Assembly (NCBI RefSeq): GCF_018130825.1
Contig: NZ_JAFCJS010000006.1
Span: 372,001 to 436,000 of the forward strand
Length of the DNA stretch: 64,000 nucleotides
From: Bradyrhizobium liaoningense
GTDB lineage: Bacteria; Pseudomonadota; Alphaproteobacteria; Rhizobiales; Xanthobacteraceae
Direction: 5' to 3'
Shown here: in pieces, positions 37,383-45,250 of the stretch
Numbering within the stretch: the stretch's first letter is position 1
How the letters are laid out: each line of letters starts with the position of its first letter
Made by a program: the position numbers and the translations under genes
Notes under the pieces: generated by a model
Told to the model about the DNA's origin: nothing
Seen by the model: the letters and a program-made list of their open reading frames with translations, nothing else
Databases searched by the model: none

Positions 37383-38192
37383 ATGGAAGAGCGCGTCTCG
37401 ATCTCGATCTCGGAAGGCGTCGCCGATGTCCGCCTGGTGCGCGCGGACAAGATGAACGCGCTCGATCAGGCCATGTTCGAGGCCCTTGTAGCCGCAACCG
37501 ACCGGCTTTCGAAGGACAAGAGCGTGCGCGTCGTCGTGTTGTCCGGTGAAGGCCGCGCCTTCTGCGCCGGTCTCGACATGGGGCGTTTTGCCGCCATGAA
37601 GGAAAAGGGCGGCAACGGAATTCCGGGTGGCGAAAATCGCGATCTCACTATGCGCACGCATGGTCAGGCGAATTTCCCGCAACAGGCCGTGTGGGGCTGG
37701 CGTCAGCTTCCGGTTCCCGTGATCGCAGCGGTGCATGGCGTCGCCTTCGGCGGCGGCTTCCAGCTCTCGCTCGGCGCCGACATGCGGTTCCTCAGCGCCG
37801 ATGCGCGGATGTCGGTGATGGAGATCAAATGGGGCCTCGTGCCCGATATGGCGGGCACGCCGATCCTGGCCAGCCTCGTGCGCGACGACATCCTGCGCGA
37901 TCTCACCTACACCGGCCGCATCTTCTCCGCGCAGGAGGCGATGACCTACGGCCTCGCCACGCGCATCTGCGACGATCCGCGCGCGGCAGCGCTCGAAGTC
38001 GCGCGCGAGATCGCGGGAAAAAGCCCCGATGCGATCCGCGCGGCGAAGCGGCTGCTCAACAATCTCTCGGTCGATCCGGGTCCCGCGCTGCTCGCCGAAT
38101 CCGTCGAGCAGCAGAAGCTGATCGGCAGCGCGAACCAGACCGAGGCGGTGCGGGCCAATTTGGAGAAGCGTGCGCCGAAGTTCGCGGATTAG
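37383..38192 (+). CDS. Enoyl-CoA hydratase/isomerase family protein (crotonase fold)
   Basis: 269 residues with RADKMNALDQAMFEAL, VLSGEGRAFCAGLDM (oxyanion hole), AVHGVAFGGGFQLSLGAD and MEIKWGLVPDMAGTP (Glu present). An insertion around residues 75-95 (GGNGIPGGENRDL) is longer than in the other three copies. agggaga lies before the ATG. It is divergent from the SDR gene, so the two may be coregulated. Confidence 0.9.
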   Translation: MEERVSISISEGVADVRLVRADKMNALDQAMFEALVAATDRLSKDKSVRVVVLSGEGRAFCAGLDMGRFAAMKEKGGNGIPGGENRDLTMRTHGQANFPQQAVWGWRQLPVPVIAAVHGVAFGGGFQLSLGADMRFLSADARMSVMEIKWGLVPDMAGTPILASLVRDDILRDLTYTGRIFSAQEAMTYGLATRICDDPRAAALEVAREIAGKSPDAIRAAKRLLNNLSVDPGPALLAESVEQQKLIGSANQTEAVRANLEKRAPKFAD

Positions 38193-38203
38193 CACAGACC
38201 TCA

Positions 38204-38292
38204 TCCCGAGGAGCCGCGAAGCGGCGTCTCGAGGGATGGGCTACGGGCCCTCATGGTTCGAGACGGCGCTTTGCGCCTCCTCACCATGAGGG
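38204..38292. repeat. Palindromic repeat, cctcatcccgagg family
   Basis: ccctcatggt (38248-38257) pairs perfectly with accatgaggg (38283-38292), with gacggcgc/gcgcctc inside. A preceding half, cctcatcccgaggagccgcg, makes a second stem with ctcgagggatggg. It lies between two plus-strand genes and ends 29 bp before the next start. Confidence 0.7.
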
Positions 38293-38321
38293 TCGACTTC
38301 AAACAACAAAGAAAAACAAAA

Positions 38322-39866
38322 ATGAGCGAAACGTCCCAATTCTTCGGCATCGTCTCCGGCGAGCGCCGCCGTTCCCATGCGGAGGTCACCAATCGCGCCG
38401 ACCGCATCGCAAGCGGCCTCGCCACAATCGGCGTCCGCCAAGGCGATTGCGTCTGCATGCTGAAGCGCAACGACATCGCCTTCCTGGAAGCCGCCTACGC
38501 CGCGATGCGGCTCGGGGCCTATGGCGTGCCGATCAACTGGCACTTCAAGCCGGAGGAGATCAACTACATCCTTGGCGATACCGGCACGTCCGTGCTGATC
38601 GGTCATGCCGACATGCTGCACGCCTTGCGCGATGCGATCCCGAAGGGCGTCACCGTGCTCAGCGTGCCGACGCCGCCGGAGATCCTGTCCAGTTACAAGA
38701 TCGATCCCGATCATCTGAAGACGCCAGACTTCGCCATCGATCTCGAATCCTGGCTCGCACAGTTCCAGCCCTATGACGGCCCCATCGTGCCGCAGCCCAT
38801 GAACATGATCTACACGTCGGGCACGACTGGCCATCCCAAGGGCGTGCGGCGCAATGCGCCGACGCCGGATCAGCAGGCGGCCGGCGAGCGCATGCGTGCG
38901 ATGATCTATGGGCTGAAGCCCGGCGCCCGCGCGCTGCTGCCCGGGCCGCTCTATCATTCCGCGCCGAACTCGTTCGGCATCCGCGCCGGCAAGCTCGGCG
39001 GCGCACTGGTGCTGATGCCGCGGTTCGAGGCGGAAGAGTTTCTGCAGCTGATCGAGCGCTACAGGGTCGACACGATCTTCATGGTGCCAACCATGTTCAT
39101 CCGCCTGATGAAGCTGCCGGAAGCGGTGCGCAGGAAATATGACGTCTCCTCGCTTCGTCACATCATCCATGCCGCCGCGCCGTGCCCGGCCGACGTTAAG
39201 CGCGCCATGATCGAATGGTGGGGGCCGGTGATCTACGAATTCTACGGCTCGACCGAATCCGGCGCCGTGACCTTCGCGACCTCGGAGGACGCCCTGAAGA
39301 AGCCCGGCACTGTCGGCAAGATCTCGCCCGGCGCCGAGCTTCGTTTCCTCGGCGAGGACGGAAGCGTGCTCGGCGTGGGCGAGATCGGCGAGATCTATTC
39401 CCGCATGGCGGAGCTGGCCGACTTCACCTACCACAACAAGCTGGAGAAGCGCGCCGAGATCGACCGCGACGGCTTCATCACCTCCGGTGACGTCGGCTAT
39501 ATCGACGAGGACGGCTACGTCTTCATCTGCGACCGCAAGCGCGACATGGTGATATCAGGGGGCGTCAACATCTACCCGGCCGAGATCGAATCCGTGCTGC
39601 ATGCCGTGCCCGGCGTGCACGATTGCGCGGTGTTCGGCATCCCCGACGCCGAGTTCGGCGAGGCGCTGATGGCCGTGGTCGAGCCGCAAGCCGGCGTTGC
39701 GCTCGATGCCGCCGATGTCCGCGCGCGATTGAAGACCTCGCTCGCAGATTACAAGGTGCCCAAGCACATCGAGATCCGCTCGGGGCTGCCGCGCGAAGAT
39801 TCCGGCAAGATATTCAAGCGCCGGCTCCGCGATCCCTATTGGGAACAGGCCGGGCGCAAGATCTGA
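38322..39866 (+). CDS. Acyl-CoA synthetase (AMP-forming ligase)
   Basis: A 514-residue ANL enzyme with MIYTSGTTGHPKGVRR, YGSTESGAVTF, GFITSGDVGYIDEDGYV and C-terminal REDSGKIFKRRLRDPYW. The start at 38322 (MSETSQFFGIV) is chosen because the longer frame reads through the palindromic repeat; the ribosome-binding site is weak (aaagaaa). It differs clearly from the ligase at 34585, so it probably activates a different acid. A crotonase follows 132 bp downstream after a repeat. Confidence 0.91.
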   Translation: MSETSQFFGIVSGERRRSHAEVTNRADRIASGLATIGVRQGDCVCMLKRNDIAFLEAAYAAMRLGAYGVPINWHFKPEEINYILGDTGTSVLIGHADMLHALRDAIPKGVTVLSVPTPPEILSSYKIDPDHLKTPDFAIDLESWLAQFQPYDGPIVPQPMNMIYTSGTTGHPKGVRRNAPTPDQQAAGERMRAMIYGLKPGARALLPGPLYHSAPNSFGIRAGKLGGALVLMPRFEAEEFLQLIERYRVDTIFMVPTMFIRLMKLPEAVRRKYDVSSLRHIIHAAAPCPADVKRAMIEWWGPVIYEFYGSTESGAVTFATSEDALKKPGTVGKISPGAELRFLGEDGSVLGVGEIGEIYSRMAELADFTYHNKLEKRAEIDRDGFITSGDVGYIDEDGYVFICDRKRDMVISGGVNIYPAEIESVLHAVPGVHDCAVFGIPDAEFGEALMAVVEPQAGVALDAADVRARLKTSLADYKVPKHIEIRSGLPREDSGKIFKRRLRDPYWEQAGRKI

Positions 39867-39882
39867 CAATTCGACGAAGATC

Positions 39883-39973
39883 CGTAGGGTGGGCAAAGCG
39901 AAGCGTGCCCACCGTAACTATCACAAGGCACTGATGGTGGGCACGGCGCAAGAGCGCCTTTGCCCACCCTACG
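39883..39973. repeat. Palindromic repeat, gtagggtgggca family, copy 4
   Basis: The same ends as copies 1-3 (cgtagggtgggcaaagcgaa, gcctttgcccaccctacg). Here it lies between two co-directional genes, only 25 bp before the crotonase start codon. Confidence 0.85.
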
Positions 39974-39998
39974 AGATAGGGGACAAGGAGACTTATTC

Positions 39999-40793
39999 AT
40001 GACCGACTCCGCAAAAGAAGTCCTCTACGAAGTCGCCGACCACATCGCGACCATCACGCTGAACGCGCCGGAGCGCATGAACACCATCTCCGGCCCGATG
40101 CTGAACGATCTGGCGCGGCTCCTCACCGAGGCCAACGAGGACAACAACGTCCGCGTCGTGATCCTCACCGGCAAGGGCAGGGCGTTCTGCGCCGGTCTCG
40201 ACCTGCGCAAGGAGCGCGACGGCAACGGCCTCAGCGCCGCGTCGTCGCCGACCACGATCAATTTGCGCAATACCCCGCCGACGGTCTTGCAGGCGATGGA
40301 CAAGCCGACCATCTGCGCCGTCAATGGCGGCGCGGCCGGCTATGGCATGGACACCGCGCTCGGCTGCGACATCCGCATCATGGCGGAGTCCTCGAAGCTC
40401 GCCGCCGCCTTCGTCAAGCGCGGCGTCGTGCCGGAATCCGGCGGCACCTGGCTGCTGCCGCGCATGCTCGGCTGGGCCAAGGCCTCCGAGCTGATCTTCA
40501 CGGGCCGCACGCTGAGCGCGCGCGAATGCCTGGAATGGGGGCTCGCCAACGAGGTCGTGCCTGATGCCGAGCTGATGACCCGCGCCATGACAATCGCCCG
40601 GGAAATCGCGGCCAATGCGCCGCTGGCGGTGCAGGCCTCCAAGCGCATGATGCGGATGGGCCTCAACGAAAATTTCTCCGACCACGTCCACCACGTCTAT
40701 CTCCAGCTTTTGCCATTGTTCAAGACCGAGGACATGGCCGAAGGCATGAAGGCGTTCATGGAAAAGCGGGAGCCGAAATTTACGGGGCGGTAG
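39999..40793 (+). CDS. Enoyl-CoA hydratase family protein (crotonase fold)
   Basis: 264 residues from MTDSAKEVLYEVADH. It has LNAPERMNTISGPML, VILTGKGRAFCAGLDL, AVNGGAAGYGMDTALGCD and VKRGVVPESGGTWLLPRM (Glu in PESGG). aaggag is well placed before this ATG. An in-frame upstream ATG lies inside the repeat and is rejected. It is the fourth crotonase of the region. Confidence 0.91.
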   Translation: MTDSAKEVLYEVADHIATITLNAPERMNTISGPMLNDLARLLTEANEDNNVRVVILTGKGRAFCAGLDLRKERDGNGLSAASSPTTINLRNTPPTVLQAMDKPTICAVNGGAAGYGMDTALGCDIRIMAESSKLAAAFVKRGVVPESGGTWLLPRMLGWAKASELIFTGRTLSARECLEWGLANEVVPDAELMTRAMTIAREIAANAPLAVQASKRMMRMGLNENFSDHVHHVYLQLLPLFKTEDMAEGMKAFMEKREPKFTGR

Positions 40794-40802
40794 CCGGAGA
40801 CC

Positions 40803-40889
40803 CGTAGCCCGGATGGAGCGCAGCGTAATCCGGGACCGTCGTAGCTGGTGGCACGCCCCCGGATTGCGCTACGCTCCATCCGGGCTACG
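40803..40889. repeat. Palindromic repeat, gtagcccgg family
   Basis: cgtagcccggatggagcgca at the left and tacgctccatccgggctacg at the right, with taatccggg/cccggattg inside. It follows the crotonase stop by nine bases. Confidence 0.85.
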
Positions 40890-40955
40890 TCACCGTCTTA
40901 GCAGAGGCAGATTTCGTGCCTATATGAACGGGATCACTGACTTCTGGATCGTGCC

Positions 40956-41360
40956 ATGACCCCCGTTTCCATCCTGCTCAACATCCTCTGGATCCTCATC
41001 GGCGGCGCCTGGATGGCGTTCGGCTGGCTGGTGGCTGCCGTCATCATGGCCGTCACCATCATCGGCCTGCCCTGGGCGCGGGCGGCGTTCAATATCGCCG
41101 TCTACACCTTGCTGCCGTTCGGCTCGAGGGCGGTCAGCCGCTACGAGGTCACGGGTGTCGAGGATATCGGCACCGGCCCGCTCGGGGTGATCGGCAACAT
41201 CATCTGGTTCGTGCTGGCCGGCTGGTGGCTGGCGCTCGGCCACCTCGTGACCGCACTGGTCCTTGCGGTCACCATCATCGGCATCCCGTTCGCCTGGGCC
41301 CACCTCAAGCTCGCGGGCATCGCGCTCTGGCCGATCGGCAAGGTGATCGTGCCGGCCTAG
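40956..41360 (+). CDS. yccF: YccF family inner-membrane protein
   Basis: A 134-residue membrane protein with two repeated YccF (DUF307) units. Each has the pattern NIxWxxxGGxW/AGWW followed by TIIGLPWARAAFNIA (first) and TIIGIPFAWAHLKLA (second). About four membrane spans are present. Function of the family is unknown. It is a single gene and the last gene of ordinary chromosomal character before the lower-GC stretch that leads to the island. Confidence 0.9.
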   Translation: MTPVSILLNILWILIGGAWMAFGWLVAAVIMAVTIIGLPWARAAFNIAVYTLLPFGSRAVSRYEVTGVEDIGTGPLGVIGNIIWFVLAGWWLALGHLVTALVLAVTIIGIPFAWAHLKLAGIALWPIGKVIVPA

Positions 41361-41446
41361 GGTGTGGGTCCTGCACCCCGACCCGGGCAGCGGAGCGGAA
41401 GTCGTCCGGTTGTGGTCGTCGGCGGATAGCTCGAGGCGGAGGCCGC

Positions 41447-41707
41447 TTATTCGATTCTAAGTCGGAGGAAGAGAGCACCTGCTAATCCAACCGTGAGACA
41501 TATTCCAAGCGTATAGCCAGCCGGATTTAGCAAACCCAGACGATCGGCAAGAAAAATGAGTGTGATGGATGCAGTCACTTGCGCAATCCAAACGCGCCAC
41601 GCAGCTTCTACCGCTTGACCAAAGGTCATCCGATTAAAATAAAGAATACCCCATGAAGGTGCCAACAAGACAACCAACAAAACGATAATCGCGACCGCCG
41701 CAAACAT
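41447..41707 (-). CDS. Small hypothetical membrane protein
   Basis: 86 residues. Two to three hydrophobic spans: residues 2-22 (AAVAIIVLLVVLL), about 42-58 and 62-80. Base composition is visibly more AT-rich than the genes to its left. No family recognised. ggag lies about 12 bases before the ATG. It is co-directional with the next small membrane protein, 44 bp away. Confidence 0.6.
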   Translation of the reverse strand: MFAAVAIIVLLVVLLAPSWGILYFNRMTFGQAVEAAWRVWIAQVTASITLIFLADRLGLLNPAGYTLGICLTVGLAGALFLRLRIE

Positions 41708-41751
41708 ATATGCTCACTCTCCGATAAGGCGAGACTGTCCTGCTTTACCGC

Positions 41752-42054
41752 TTAGATCGCCGCCGAAGGGATGACTACGGCCAAGAAATAGAGGGCCACG
41801 CAGGGGAACGAGGCCCACGACAGAAAGCGAGCTCCCTCTCGTTTTCCAAGATAGCATAGAAGGCTTGGCGCAAGCACGAAGACCAGCAGTGCAGCCATCG
41901 GCGGCGCCACGTACAGGAAGATGGCGCTACGCCGACCATATCCTCGTTCGTATAAAGCGATGACTGCCCCACTAAAGGCGTGAAGAAGCCCGCCCCAGAG
42001 CAACGCGTTGACCAATATGACGGGAATGATGGTTCTTAGTTTTGGCATGTTCAT
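41752..42054 (-). CDS. Small hypothetical membrane protein
   Basis: 100 residues with three hydrophobic spans (residues ~8-32, 45-65, 78-97) and a basic loop (GKREGARF). The start is MNMPKLRT; the second ATG at 42048 is equally possible because no clear ribosome-binding site is present. No family recognised. It is lower in GC than the chromosome to the left and may be a recent arrival. Confidence 0.6.
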   Translation of the reverse strand: MNMPKLRTIIPVILVNALLWGGLLHAFSGAVIALYERGYGRRSAIFLYVAPPMAALLVFVLAPSLLCYLGKREGARFLSWASFPCVALYFLAVVIPSAAI

Positions 42055-42109
42055 CGCAAGAAGGGACTGAAGCGGGCTCTCCTATATCATAGCCATGTCC
42101 GCCCGTAGC

Positions 42110-42619
42110 GGAGCGAGCAAGCTCGGACGCCGTGCGCGCACAAAGTCTCGCGCTGCCCGACGGCAAAACAGGCCACATGCAGGTCAAGGGCACTTCGCGG
42201 AATTATTCTGATTGACCGAATTCGCGTCTTCGGTTAAACCGCAAGGCATCCCGGCCCGTCAAAGGGACGTTTCGCGATCGTCACGATACGTAGGCCGGGA
42301 TGCGATGGACGCGGCAGCGCCGGCGCGTGACGGGGTGGCAGGGCGGGCGAGCCTCGTGAGCCATCACCTTCCGCGGATCGACACGGCGCTGTCACAGCGT
42401 TTCCTTTTCAGTTTCGGGGGCGAGCACGCGCGAGCTTTCGAATGGCTTGGGAGGGACGTCCGCGGACGGCAAAAGCGTGTGGTCCTGACGCCCGGGGTCT
42501 GTGCGTCAAGGCTTGCGGTGGTGAAGCGGCCCGACCGGGTGCGCGCATCAGTCATCCGCAAGGCGACGGGGGCAATAGTGCATCGCTCCCCGGGGAGAGC
42601 GCGCCATAAGCCGTAAAAC
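42110..42619. other. Left half of a disrupted interspersed repeat (no gene)
   Basis: The stretch 42055-42781 holds no convincing gene. Open frames on both strands here are Arg/Ser-rich and shadow each other. From memory of rhizobial genomes, the sequence ending ccataagccgtaaaaccattg looks like the left half of a repeated intergenic element, with its other half outside the right end of the island at 60961. The identity of the repeat is recollection and inference. The sequence at the junction is direct observation. Confidence 0.55.
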
Positions 42620-42633
42620 CATTGCGCAGGGAA
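42620..42633 (+). repeat. attL core (14-bp direct repeat)
   Basis: cattgcgcagggaa, identical to 60957-60970. The bases before it (ccgtaaaac) continue the host repeat, and the bases after it (aataaatag) differ from those after the right copy. This is as expected for a left attachment site. Confidence 0.85.
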
Positions 42634-42781
42634 AATAAATAGTCGGGTGAAGCTGCATAGAGGCGCGTCAAGTCCGCAACCCGTTGCCGGACAACGCGAA
42701 CTCTTCGTAAGCTGCCACCAGCCTTTTTTAGGCTTTATGCACACTGTCGCGACACATCGCGAGACACCCGGACAAATCACC

Positions 42782-44035
42782 ATGGCACGAAAGGTTAGTT
42801 ACAGCCCGTTCGAAAGCCGCAGCGCGCGGCTCAACAAATTCGCCGTCCGCCGCAGGCCGTACAGCGGACCGTCGTTGGCGCGCGGAATTTTGCTGATGTA
42901 TCGCCGCAACAAGAGCAACGGCACGTGGATCGCAAAGGTCAGCAACGGCTGCAACGGCTACTGGACCAAGGCGTTCGCCCTCGCGGATGATTTCGAGGAC
43001 GCCGATGGCAACGCCGTGCTGACGTTTCATCAGGCCCAGGAGCAGGCGAAGAAGCTGGCGCGTGGCGAAACCGGCGGCGCTGACAACGCGCCGATCACGG
43101 TCGATGGCGCATTGACGAGCTACAGGGCCGACCTGATCGCGCGCAGCGCGAACCCTTACAACGCCGAGCACCCGCGCCTCCACCTTTCCCGCGCGCTGCT
43201 GGACAAGCCAGTGGCGCTGCTCACCCTCACCGAGCTGAAGAGATGGCGCGACGGCCTGATCGGCACGATGAAGCCAAGCACGATTAATAGGCTTTGTCGG
43301 TGCATCTGCGCCGCGCTGGCCTTGGCCGCGCAGCATGATCAGCGCATCAAGAACGGTGACGCTTGGGAAATCGGACTCGCCGGCCTGCCCGATGCGCAGG
43401 AAGCCCGCAACGTCGTGCTCTCGGACGACAAGGTGCGCGAGTTCGTCGCCGCCGCTTACAGGCTCGATGAGAAGTTTGGGCTACTGACCGACACGCTGTC
43501 AGTCACTGGCGCGCGACCATCGCAGGCCGTGCGGCTCCGTGTCGATGACTTGCACGATCATCCGGTGCGGCCAAAGTTGTCGATGCCAAAGTCGGCCAAA
43601 GGTGGTGGACGGAATCGAGCGCAGAAGAAGGCCGAGCGTTACAGTGTGCCAATTACCACACAGCTTGCGACGCGATTGAAGCGGGCTGCAAAGGGTCGCA
43701 CCGGCAATGAGCCACTGCTGCTGCAAGGCGACGGCCTGCCCTGGGACAAGAATCCGGGCCAGAACTATCATCGTCAGGTGGACAATGTTGTCACGAGCAT
43801 CGGTCTCGATCCTGCTGAGGTGACGATGTACGCGCTGAGGCACAGCAGCATCGTCCGTATGCTGGTGCGAGGTGTGCCGATCCGGCTGGTAGCATCGCTG
43901 CACAACACCTCGGTCGCGATGATCGAAAAACACTATTCGCGTCACATCACCGAGCACTCTATCGACGACATCGCGCGTACTGGATTGTTGTTGGACAGTG
44001 CAGTGACTGTTGGCAACGTGGTGGCGTTCGGGTGA
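42782..44035 (+). CDS. Tyrosine recombinase / integrase
   Basis: 417 residues starting MARKVSYSPFESRSARL. A SAM-like core-binding region lies around residues 105-205 and the catalytic domain after 215. Catalytic residues are Arg in TGARPSQAVRL, the box-C segment YALRHSSIVRML (first His replaced by Tyr, as in many related integrases), His in LHNTSVAMIE and the nucleophile Tyr in EKHYSRHI. It performs site-specific integration and excision of the island using the 14-bp core. An open frame extends 45 codons upstream, but family similarity begins at this ATG. It faces inward from the left end, 148 bp from attL. Confidence 0.93.
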   Translation: MARKVSYSPFESRSARLNKFAVRRRPYSGPSLARGILLMYRRNKSNGTWIAKVSNGCNGYWTKAFALADDFEDADGNAVLTFHQAQEQAKKLARGETGGADNAPITVDGALTSYRADLIARSANPYNAEHPRLHLSRALLDKPVALLTLTELKRWRDGLIGTMKPSTINRLCRCICAALALAAQHDQRIKNGDAWEIGLAGLPDAQEARNVVLSDDKVREFVAAAYRLDEKFGLLTDTLSVTGARPSQAVRLRVDDLHDHPVRPKLSMPKSAKGGGRNRAQKKAERYSVPITTQLATRLKRAAKGRTGNEPLLLQGDGLPWDKNPGQNYHRQVDNVVTSIGLDPAEVTMYALRHSSIVRMLVRGVPIRLVASLHNTSVAMIEKHYSRHITEHSIDDIARTGLLLDSAVTVGNVVAFG

Positions 44036-44272
44036 GTCGCGAAGGTCGCTGATCAGTGGTAGCGCGACGGCGCGGTTCGCTTAAAACGAGTGCGGCTAAA
44101 ATGTGTCAAAGTCGTTAGAGCGTTCTGGAATTGCAAGGTCGGCTAAGCATTTAGCCTGCCTAGCCAGCGCAAAAATCTCAAAATTATTTTGAAAAATCAG
44201 ACACTTGACGGCAATCTCAGTGACTCCCACCCTTATGCCTTCATATGATCCATGCGAAAGGGAGTCCCCGCC

Positions 44273-44590
44273 ATGGCCCGTCGAGAGAGGAAGAAGCTCA
44301 GTAAAACATCCGACGCCGAAGTGCAGTCGCAGAAGCCAGAAGCCGAGGTGCAGCCGACACCCAGACTGGCGCTCAACGTATTGCAGTTTTGTGAGGCCTA
44401 CGACATCAGCGAGGGTCTCTATTACAAACTGAAGAAGCAGGGACTCGGTCCGCGCGAGACGAAGATTGGCACGAGGACGCTCATTTCCTTCAAAGCCGCT
44501 GACACGTGGTTTGCTGCGCGTGAAGCCGCCAGCGGGAAAGCTGCGACTAAACCGGCGCGTTCCGCCAAGGGCGAAAACGCTAATCTCTAG
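44273..44590 (+). CDS. AlpA/excisionase-like DNA-binding protein
   Basis: 105 residues. A basic Lys/Arg-rich start (MARRERKKLSK) precedes a MerR/AlpA-like helix-turn-helix at about residues 38-75 (LQFCEAYDISEGLYYKLKK, then RTLISFKAADTWFA). In satellites and prophages such proteins regulate integrase and act as excision directionality factors. aaaggg(ag) lies upstream of this ATG; ATG at 44252 is an alternative. A 9-bp hairpin follows the stop. It lies between the integrase and the replication gene, the usual position for this regulator. Confidence 0.75.
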   Translation: MARRERKKLSKTSDAEVQSQKPEAEVQPTPRLALNVLQFCEAYDISEGLYYKLKKQGLGPRETKIGTRTLISFKAADTWFAAREAASGKAATKPARSAKGENANL

Positions 44591-44597
44591 AAAGAAA

Positions 44598-44622
44598 CGG
44601 CCGTCGCGTGGGACGACGGCCG
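44598..44622 (+). terminator. Candidate terminator hairpin
   Basis: cggccgtcg (44598-44606) pairs perfectly with cgacggccg (44614-44622) over a 7-base loop, eight bases after the AlpA-like stop codon. There is no clear T-run after it, so it may only attenuate. Confidence 0.5.
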
Positions 44623-44718
44623 GGGTCGTTCGTATTGGGGCATTCGCGCGCCCCCTTTGTCGGAAAGCCCTCGCCGGTCCACCGTGACGACCTCTCATCA
44701 GCGAGAGAGGACGCGTCC

Positions 44719-44946
44719 ATGTTGTCCGACGAAATTTGCTTCCACCTCTTGGACCTCGCCCATCGGCGCGGCAGCATCCATCAGGATTCAATTACTGCGT
44801 TCTGTCCTTGCTCGCTGAGCGTCGACAGAGCGCTCGTCGCTCGCGCTCCAGGGCGCGCCGTGTGCACCGCTGCACCCACACCACGCGCGGACGCAGCAAC
44901 GATCCTGGCGACAGTGACGGACCACCTAGATCCAGCATCTGTTTAG
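44719..44946 (+). CDS. Small hypothetical protein (uncertain)
   Basis: 75 residues from MLSDEICFHLLDLAHRRG, with gagagagga upstream. The first half looks protein-like; the second half is Ala/Arg/Thr-rich. No family recognised. It lies in line with the following two genes but may be spurious. Confidence 0.35.
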   Translation: MLSDEICFHLLDLAHRRGSIHQDSITAFCPCSLSVDRALVARAPGRAVCTAAPTPRADAATILATVTDHLDPASV

Positions 44947-44959
44947 TGAGGAGTGCATC

Positions 44960-45250
44960 ATGGGCATGATGCCCGACGATGACGCGCGTCCGCTCCGGGT
45001 CGTGATCCATCAGATCTCTAACGACCAGCGCGGGCGCCGAAGGTTCATGGCTACGATGAACGGCCACGTCCTGTGCGATGCAACTCCGAATCCTGTTCCC
45101 TGCGCAGCGGCCTGCTTACTGAGGCGCGGGTTTGACCCGTCCGCGCTGATCGTATTCCAGGACGCCATGACTGACTTTGAAGAATGTTTGTCGATTGCGG
45201 AGGCAATTGCGCTGGACGATGTCGTTGTGCCATTGCGTGGGAGGCGGTAA
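44960..45250 (+). CDS. Small hypothetical protein upstream of primase
   Basis: 96 residues with a core RRRFMATMNGHVLCDATPNP and AACLLRRGFDPSALIVF, resembling small proteins in other proteobacterial islands that encode an address-like beta-hairpin followed by a helix. The stop codon overlaps the ATG of the primase-helicase by one base (taatg), indicating coupling. The function is unknown, probably linked to replication or its control. Confidence 0.7.
   Translation: MGMMPDDDARPLRVVIHQISNDQRGRRRFMATMNGHVLCDATPNPVPCAAACLLRRGFDPSALIVFQDAMTDFEECLSIAEAIALDDVVVPLRGRR

Noticed and set aside
42212-42616. Plus-strand open frame of 134 codons before the island
   Set aside because: Arg/Ser/Val-rich composition, shadowed by a minus frame, and part of an interspersed repeat interrupted at its end. 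No ribosome-binding site.
42620-42633. tRNA gene as the integration target
   Set aside because: No tRNA-like sequence is seen at either boundary. The core lies in a palindromic repeat.
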